Assembly: GCA_030386875.1 (NCBI GenBank)
Contig: CM059564.1
Span: 64,709,936 to 64,773,935, forward strand
Source of the DNA: Morinoia aosen
Lineage: Eukaryota > Arthropoda > Malacostraca > Amphipoda > Talitridae
Length of the DNA: 64,000 nt
Reading direction: 5' to 3'
Under the pieces are notes generated by a model. It worked only from the letters and a program-made list of their open reading frames with translations. It made no database searches and was not told the DNA's origin. Positions 57,901 through 64,000 of the stretch are shown piece by piece; positions within the stretch are counted from its first letter, which is position 1, and every line of letters starts with the position of its first letter. The position numbers and the translations under genes were made by a program.

Positions 57901-60689
57901 AAAAGAAACCATCGCCAAAGTACTCAGTGTTATCAGTAACCCATTGTAACATGAGTAAAAATTAATGGCACATGGTACGTCAGTACAATTGAACGTTTCA
58001 AGATACTGAGTTTCTATCACAGAATTTAAAGAAGGCACGGCAGAGAGCCAAAGCTTGGTAACTGCTCTCAGTGCCCAACAATGCGGAAGAACTGCTCCTA
58101 CACTTCAGTGCTTTAACGAGAAACTGATTTTCTGAGCCAATTGTGACAGGAAGTAATGCTCTGAAGCTGATATAGTGGTGACTCGAATTACATTTCCTAT
58201 AAAATTAATTTTATACGCCCAAGCCTCGAAAATGTTTTTACCACATTTGCGGAAAGAAATGCGCCGCGAGTAGTTATGTTAACGTGAGTATTTTCAAGTT
58301 CACTTACAGTATATAAAAGCAAAAATAAAATCTAAAGATGACGGTATCACAGTTTGCAGTCAAGGCAAGCTTACGTCGTAAAACAAATAGTCTTAGAAAA
58401 ATTTTAAATCACAGTTTGTTTATCCAGCGAAAATGATGAATTTAGTTGAATTTCACAACTTATACGCAAGTGGTCGTAACACATACCAAAGATTGTTGTG
58501 ACTGCCGTTCGAGCTGCAGATGACCTGGCGATTCAAATGTCGCTGTTGAATTGTATAAGTTAATTACTTGAGACGTCAACTGCATTCACGTCATTTGCAA
58601 GCGAATTAGAACCCGTTCGCTCAGACGTTCAAAATCCTTTTTGCAGAATAATGTTTGTTACTCTCACGCAGTTTTTATGCGATATCATTGATACGTTCGC
58701 ATTGTGCATTGTTAAACCTATTACAATTTTACTGCGTTATTACAAACTGGGATGCTTGACCAAAAATCTTGCTGAACTTTTTGTACTGTTAAGCATTAAA
58801 TTGAATACAAGGTTCGGTACATTTATTTATTTTTAACTTGAGCATACTGATAGAGCGCCACTGGAGGTGATGTCTTTTCCACTCCTCAGACTATGGTCTT
58901 AAGTTCATTCGTCTTCTTGTGTAATTTTAATTCGTTTTTGAATAAATCACGTCTTCGTAAGGTCAAGTGAAAGACGTTTGCGAGAATATTTCACAGACTT
59001 TGGAATAAACACGACTCTTAATGAAAAAGAAATGAATTAGTTGTTACCAAAGATATGTGGCGACTTGCTAACCTAACAAAAGATGATAACAGTGACATCA
59101 TGCATTGCTCATTAAATACAATGCAGCAAAAAAGCTAAGTGGTCAGACACAAGTTCTGTTCCTGCTCCATAATGCCGGTTCAAAGGGTCACAGTATTGCG
59201 CTTTCCATTTTATTATCGTTATTGATGGGTGTGTGTTTCGAAATTCTATTGTCTAATCGTTAAAAATTAATCCTACTCAAATGTATATTAAAAGAGCGAT
59301 ATTAATGACCGCGATACGTAGCACGTGTCCCGTACTATGCAGTGCTGTAGACACATATTTTGAGCTCCATGTCAGTAGCCTAGCCTGCGAAGCTCTTCAT
59401 TGCCCACTTGCTACTTGCATGTTAGAAAATTTAAAGATTTAGGAATTGATTTCCTGATGTACTGAGTGCATCTTCTAAGTTGGATTAAAGTAAAACACGA
59501 GGCTGGGCAGGCTCCAAATGTTTTTACGTAATCCTCGTAAATGAAATTTGTGTGCCACTTTGACAGATTGAGAGTAAAGATTGTAATATTTTCATTTTCT
59601 TCGTCTATTTTATCTGAACTGGCATTATTAATCATGATATTTTACCAAATTAAAAATGATATCGCCTACTCATATTTATTCTTGTTCTCCTATCAAACTT
59701 GAACTGAAATTTTCATGAGTTGTTAAGAGTTCACCATATCGCACGAACACAATTTTCGCATCAACCCTGTACTTTATGAATTGTATTACATTGTTTCTGT
59801 ACAATTAAGTCAAAATTAACTAGTTACAGCTCATAGATTTAAAATCCGCTCTACCTGGGTGTACCGCAACAAATACCGAGCTTGGTCTAACGCTAATATT
59901 GTTGAAGTAAGTAATATCAAGCTGTTTAACCCTGACCTTAGGAATGCAGACGTAAAATAGGAGAATAACTTTCCGAGACTGAACTATTTTGTGGGACTTC
60001 AATTTGAGTCCATTCGCTTCCCCTCTTCGGGAATTATTTCAACAGACAACTGGTCGCAAAACATGATTGATAATTATTTCAACAATCCCTTACTTGTTCT
60101 GGTCACCCCTGACTCTTTCTCGTCCATAGTGGCATTATGCTGGTGGAAACGCTTACATGAAAATTATATGATGTGGTTATAAAACTTTGATGAGGCCACT
60201 TGCTCACAACGAAATGTTGAAAAAAGAGTTTTAAATGCGAGTGGGTACAAATGGGGACCATATTGGCACATAAAGTCAATAATATCACTCAAGAAGATTT
60301 TGCTCTCGTCGACAAGCAGATGAAGTGGAAAGTTCATCATTCATTGCTTTACTCATTTTTACGTAAACTTCTAGAGGAAACTGTTCCCATTTTCCGAGTG
60401 AGCCCGAGCTTCTAAATGATCACTTGTCCACGGATGATTTCTACTTTTTTTAGTTTCATTTGTAACAAAACCCTATTTTTCTATCAATATTGGTTATCAT
60501 ATATTGCAGCAAATATTTTAATTATCGAAATTGTAGAGTATTATTTCACTGCAACTGTCGCATCGCTGCAGTTTTCTTCTTTAGGAAAATGGACTGAGAA
60601 GCTGCCGGTTTAATTAAGAAGCTAATCAACAAGTTAAAAATGTTCAGCTTATTTTACTCAGTGTATAAAATTAGCATGGAATGTTTACT
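51988..60689. other. 8.7-kb AT-rich gene desert
   Basis: No exon, repeat pair or RNA gene could be supported. One G+C- and CpG-richer patch at about 55,480-55,700 stands out from the surroundings but carries only a short open frame. Much of 53-60 kb is very AT-rich and lacks SINE copies. Confidence 0.4.
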
Positions 60690-60691
60690 TA

Positions 60692-61650
60692 CGAGGCCTG
60701 TCGAAAAAGTATCCGACCTTTGGCCAGAAAAAATACTTCAACAACCTGACGGGGTTGGGACCCTAATCCCCTTCAAAGTAGGCTCCTTGTGCTTCCACAC
60801 ACTTAGCCCACCGATCCTTCCACTGCCGGAAACACCTCTGGAAGTCTTCTTTTGGAATGGTGTTCAGCTCTGTCGTCGCGTTCCGCATTATCTCTTCTCT
60901 ACTCTCAAAACGGGATCCTTTCAGTGGTGTCTTCAATTTTGGAAACAACCAGAAGTCGCAAGGAGCCAGGTCTGGAGAGTAGGGAGGTTGGCGAACGGTC
61001 GTAATTCCATGTTTGGCCAAGAAATTGCGGATCAAATGGGATGAATGTGCGGGCGCGTTGTCGTGATGCAAGTGCCAGTTGTTCGCAGTCCACATGTCTG
61101 GTCTTTTGCGCCGAACTGCATCACGAAGTCGCCGGAGAACATCCTGATAGTACTCCTTTGTCACTGTTTGTCCTTCCGGTGCGTATTCGTGATGCACAAT
61201 TCCACGGACATCAAAGAAAACAGTCAGCATCACCTTGATTTTGCTTCGCACCTGCCGCGCTTTCTTCGGCCTTGGAGACTCGGGATGCTTCCATTGGGAT
61301 GACTGTCTTTTTGTTTCTGGGTCGTACCCGTACACCCATGACTCATCTCCAGTTATCACGGTGTTCAGAAACCCAGGATCAGTGTTGGCGGTGTCCAGAA
61401 GGTCCTGTGCAACGTCACGACGGAGGTCTTTTTGTTCCGGCGACAACAACTTGGGCACGAATTTGGACAAACACTTAGAACAGCACCTTACTTGGCGACC
61501 ACCAGCCAGTGACTGGCCCAAGTGAATGCGGTGAAAAAAGTCAAGCATGCGCATTAAGATTCCTCCTTCCACCGTGCACAGTGGCGCCGCCTTAGAATCA
61601 CTACTTTGCGCGGGAAAAATTAAGGTCGGATACTTTTTCGACAGGCCTCG
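60692..61650 (-). mobile_element. Mariner (Tc1/mariner superfamily) element, internally deleted
   Basis: Complete from end to end at 959 bp. The left end begins CGAGGCCTGTCGAAAAAGTA, and its first 29 bp (60692-60720) are the exact reverse complement of the last 29 bp (61622-61650). TA flanks both sides (60690-60691 and 61651-61652), the target duplication of this superfamily. Typical mariners are about 1.3 kb, so roughly 0.3-0.4 kb is missing, corresponding to the N-terminal half of the transposase. Perfect terminal repeats and an undamaged frame point to a recent insertion. It can no longer be autonomous but could be moved in trans. It lies about 440 bp downstream of the stop of the serine-rich gene, on the same strand. 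Confidence 0.96.
60763..61554 (-). pseudogene. Mariner transposase, catalytic domain only (N-terminal DNA-binding region deleted)
   Basis: Cut-and-paste transposase fragment. The frame is open without break from 61665 to the stop at 60763; the first ATG inside the element is at 61554, giving 263 residues. From that Met, the catalytic triad is D70 (ITGDESWVYGYDP), D165 (HHDNAPAHSS) and D200 (YSPDLAPCDFWLFPK). The last two are separated by 34 residues, the D,D34D signature of true mariners. The linker remnant KFVPKLLSPEQK is kept and the C terminus is normal (YFEGD). The paired helix-turn-helix that binds the terminal repeats, normally the first about 110 residues, is missing, replaced by leader-derived codons. 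An upstream ATG at 61663-61665 lies in host DNA. It is therefore probably inactive in binding although the catalytic core is intact. Confidence 0.93.
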
Positions 61651-61652
61651 TA

Positions 61653-62090
61653 GTAAGCAATCCATGCCACAACACTTACAATCTCATGTTAGCATTTCAG
61701 ACTTGTCTGAACATTCCATGGGATATTCCAATCACAATGTCCTCTATTTGTAGTTACAGATATGAATAAACTGAGGCAAAGGACCACTAGATGAAGTTCA
61801 GCAGTGCACTTCATCGTATATGTTCTATATTTAAATGGTTTCGAAAATGGGCTAATAAGGGCGACAATGTGATCAATTTTTTCCGCACACTCTGAACGAG
61901 CTCATTTCCTTTTTTTCACAAAACTTTTGAGCACGTTTTTGCACCAAAGTTGAATAATTCTTTTCCTAATATCGAATGGTAGAAGTTGTGGACGCAAAAC
62001 ACTGGAAAGTTTTAAATCGCTACCATGATAAATCAATCATTCCCACGACAAAAGAAGCGCAACTGTTTGCGCTGCTGAAAGAACCACGCA
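61653..62090. other. 3' flank (probable 3' UTR side) of the serine-rich gene
   Basis: On the minus strand this is the sequence after the stop at 62091. I see no AATAAA on that strand before the mariner, so the transcript end is not placed; it could run up to or through the mariner. Confidence 0.4.
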
Positions 62091-62594
62091 TCATACATGG
62101 GTCTCTCTTTCTGTGCTAGGGTGTGGCTTGGTGGGAGACAAGCATTCGTCAGTCGTACTGATGGTTGCATCATCCATAGTTTCTTTGTGATCTTCTTGGA
62201 CACAGGCAGGCGAGAAAGCCGCATTATTCATGTCAGCTCCCCATGATGGTGAAGTAATAACAAGTGGAGACGCCTCTGCTTCGTCGTCACTCAGCTTGTT
62301 TCTCAAGGAAGCGTTCGATCCTTCTTGAGGGTTTATAACTTTACGTATTTGATCCCGCAACTTTCGAACTGTCTCCATAGAAGACGAGGACAACTGCTGA
62401 GCAAAATTTGAACGAGCCGAAGAATGGTTGCTCTCGGTTGAAGTTAAATCTGACAGCGACGATATTTCTTTCATATGGAGTTCCCCATGAAATGAAGGGA
62501 AACTCCCCATGCTGTCAGAAGGACTTGTTAAGTTCAGTGACTTGGGCCGAGTGGGCCGAGCTTCAGAGGGACTCCTTAGTAAAGGGGAAGACAC
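62091..62594 (-). CDS. Serine-rich protein of unknown family, last coding exon
   Basis: The acceptor TTTAATTGTGCAG|GTGTCTTCC is phase 0 and matches the upstream exon. It encodes 167 residues and stops at TGA (62093-62091). The chain is rich in Ser, Thr, Pro, Asp and Glu with SP/TP sites (LLRSPSEA, SLNLTSPSDS, CLSPTKP), mostly disordered. One likely helix is METVRKLRDQIRKVINPQ (residues 73-90 of the exon). The last residues are STERETHV; E-T-H-V fits the class I PDZ ligand pattern S/T-x-hydrophobic at the very C terminus, so binding to a PDZ scaffold at a membrane or junction is an inference. I do not recognise the family. A weak alternative donor (CAT|GTATGA) overlaps the stop, so a further exon cannot be fully excluded. 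Confidence 0.72.
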   Translation of the reverse strand: MSSPLLRSPSEARPTRPKSLNLTSPSDSMGSFPSFHGELHMKEISSLSDLTSTESNHSSARSNFAQQLSSSSMETVRKLRDQIRKVINPQEGSNASLRNKLSDDEAEASPLVITSPSWGADMNNAAFSPACVQEDHKETMDDATISTTDECLSPTKPHPSTERETHV

Positions 62595-62743
62595 CTGCAC
62601 AATTAAAGCAAGAAAAAAATAATTTATATAAGTACTTGCACGGATAATAGAAGCATGAATAATAGAAAATGTCAAAATAAGGCTGATCATATTGGAATGA
62701 TACTCTCGCACCTTAAAGTAACACCAGAAACATCGACACTCAC

Positions 62744-63218
62744 CTCAGCATTTTTATCGTCAATTTCGTTGTCAGATACTTCAGTACTGTCAGCTGGTGG
62801 CGTCTTTCCGTTTTGTGCTGCTGCGATAATGGTGTCTTCACCGAAAGTTACGGTTGGGTAGATAGACTTAGCTTGGCTCCTGAACTTGTTTTCAGGGACA
62901 TTCGCTGCAGCCATCGCTCTCTGAGGGGAGCCCAGCGACGCCTTCTTCTCGGGCACTGGGCCTGCGGCGCGCACTCGCTCAGACGATATTTTGCGATCAG
63001 AGGACACCTTCCGTTCTGACGGATGTTCATTGATGTTCACGGGACTTTCGACGCTAAATTTTCTGCTGCCTCTGCTGTCTTTTCTGACATCAAACCGTGC
63101 ATCTCCTTGGCTCATAGCGCTGCTTTTGCGACTACTGGCATTGCTTTTGAGGTTTTCTTGCAAGCTTATTTTGGGAGACACGTTGGCTGAAACATCCGAG
63201 CGGACGACAGAAGATGTT
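62744..63218 (-). CDS. Serine-rich protein of unknown family, internal exon
   Basis: The acceptor AATTTTGTGCAG|A is phase 2 and the donor GCTGAG|GTGAGT is phase 0. It encodes 158 full codons plus the split Arg codon. Basic Ser-rich stretches dominate (NASSRKSSAMSQGDARF, VRKDSRGSRKFSVESP, SERKVSSDRKISSER), with repeated R/K-x-S sites typical of basophilic kinase targets such as PKA. The end turns acidic (STEVSDNEIDDKNAE). There is no membrane segment or Cys, so this looks like a regulated cytoplasmic tail or linker of a larger protein. Splice sites on both sides are good and the phases fit both neighbours. An 149-bp intron (62595-62743) separates it from the last exon. Confidence 0.78.
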
Positions 63219-63404
63219 CTGCACAAAATTAGGAATAACCTTGATTTTACTCCTGTATTTGGACTAGGAAGTAAAAGTATTGGTGAATAATAGGAAAAAT
63301 ATTGAATGTGTAGTTCAGCTATAAAAAAATGAGCAATCACATTTCGTAAAAAGAAAAAGCATTTCAAAGAGAAGAAATACCTGGGCGCAAGCAAGAAGTT
63401 ATAC

Positions 63405-63603
63405 CTTGAAATAGAAGCATCGTTGACGTTTCTGCTAGGGGAGAAACTAGAAGAAGCGAGCGAAGTGTTGTCTCCGTCGGGCATTTGGGTGATAACTCTG
63501 TGGGGCAGCAGAGGGGACGACTGCAGGTACACGACGTCGACCTCCTCACCGCCGAGAATTACGCCAATGCCCTTCTTGCCCTCAACGCCTTGTTGGAGGT
63601 CCT
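63405..63603 (-). CDS. Serine-rich protein of unknown family, first visible exon
   Basis: The acceptor ATGCTTCACAG|AG is phase 1, so earlier exons must exist, probably beyond 64000. The donor is TTTCAAG|GTATAA, phase 2. It encodes 65 codons: EDLQQGVEGKKGIGVILGGE, then VDVVYLQSSPLLPHRV, ITQMPDGDNTS and a Ser-rich run. The first half looks more ordered than the rest and is the best probe for naming the family. I do not recognise it. The 186-bp intron that follows (63219-63404) is a multiple of three and has no stop in frame, so its retention would be silent to the reading frame. Confidence 0.75.
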
Positions 63604-64000
63604 CTGTGAAGCATGTAGAATTTAACTTGAAAGTCTCATGGAAAGTACAGACAATGATTAAATAAACAATGCCCGCGAATAACAAGCAATAAAAATTAAA
63701 TATCATTAAGCAATGACAGCCATTGTGAGTTCAGGTCGGCAGTTTTTGTTGTTAGGTTCCAACTTGCACGAACAAGCTTCCGACTTATTATGGAGTAGCC
63801 ACCTGAAATAGCTAGGTTTTAAAATTAACCTCTTTACACAAAATTCTCCTTCCTAGTTCGCGTCTTGACCTCTGGCCTGTTCAATAGCTTCTGCCTTGAA
63901 TTAAGGTTTCAACTTCGTAGACTAGAAGAGAAAGCGTAAGGGTACCCGCACACGAGCAACTTTTTATTGTCAGTTGCCACAACTAAAAAATTGTCCAAAA
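63604..64000. other. Upstream intron of the serine-rich gene, no exon seen
   Basis: On the minus strand this should be intron before the first visible exon. The frame happens to stay open as far as 63706 but the translation is hydrophobic and AT-driven, typical of intron. No further exon is apparent before the window end. Confidence 0.45.

Overview
This is a gene-poor, AT-rich eukaryotic window. The likely source is an arthropod, probably an insect. The signs are introns of about 150-1,000 bp with GT-AG ends, a secreted protein whose signal peptide is split by a phase-0 intron, a mariner transposon, and retroposons with clear target-site duplications. There are no bacterial operons, no CRISPR array and no stand-alone RNA gene that I can support. 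The species cannot be fixed from the sequence alone.

Left part (1-12.2 kb). The main gene is on the + strand. Three coding exons are visible: 7720-7773, 7974-9274 and 10246-11302. Their phases match and they join into 803 residues plus a missing first exon (at least the start Met). It is a secreted, cysteine-free, probably disordered protein. Exon 3 carries eleven copies of a charged repeat (typical core RDSIERDSIEI) with about 24 S-x-E motifs. Exon 4 is proline-rich with GRPL and NPF motifs and a basic tail. A stop codon and an AATAAA just past the exon 3 donor suggest a second, shorter form of about 463 residues made by intronic polyadenylation.

Middle (12-60 kb). About 48 kb shows no gene I can defend. 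It is a repeat landscape. Twelve copies of a non-tRNA-like SINE family (here SINE-A, about 365 bp, hairpin-rich head, (TAA)n or (TCTAA)n tail) all lie in the same orientation, and six have target-site duplications. There are two copies of a tRNA-headed SINE (SINE-T), four families of paired unknown repeats (R2-R5), short tandem arrays, a (TA)29 tract, two perfect palindromes and one 14-bp-stem hairpin.

Right end (60.7-64 kb). A complete 959-bp mariner lies at 60692-61650, with perfect 29-bp terminal inverted repeats, a TA duplication and an intact D,D34D catalytic triad, but without the N-terminal DNA-binding part. On the same minus strand, three exons (63405-63603, 62744-63218, 62091-62594) form the serine-rich C-terminal 391 residues of a larger protein ending in a class I PDZ-type tail (ETHV). 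Its 5' exons lie beyond the window or are unseen. I do not recognise the family of either host gene.
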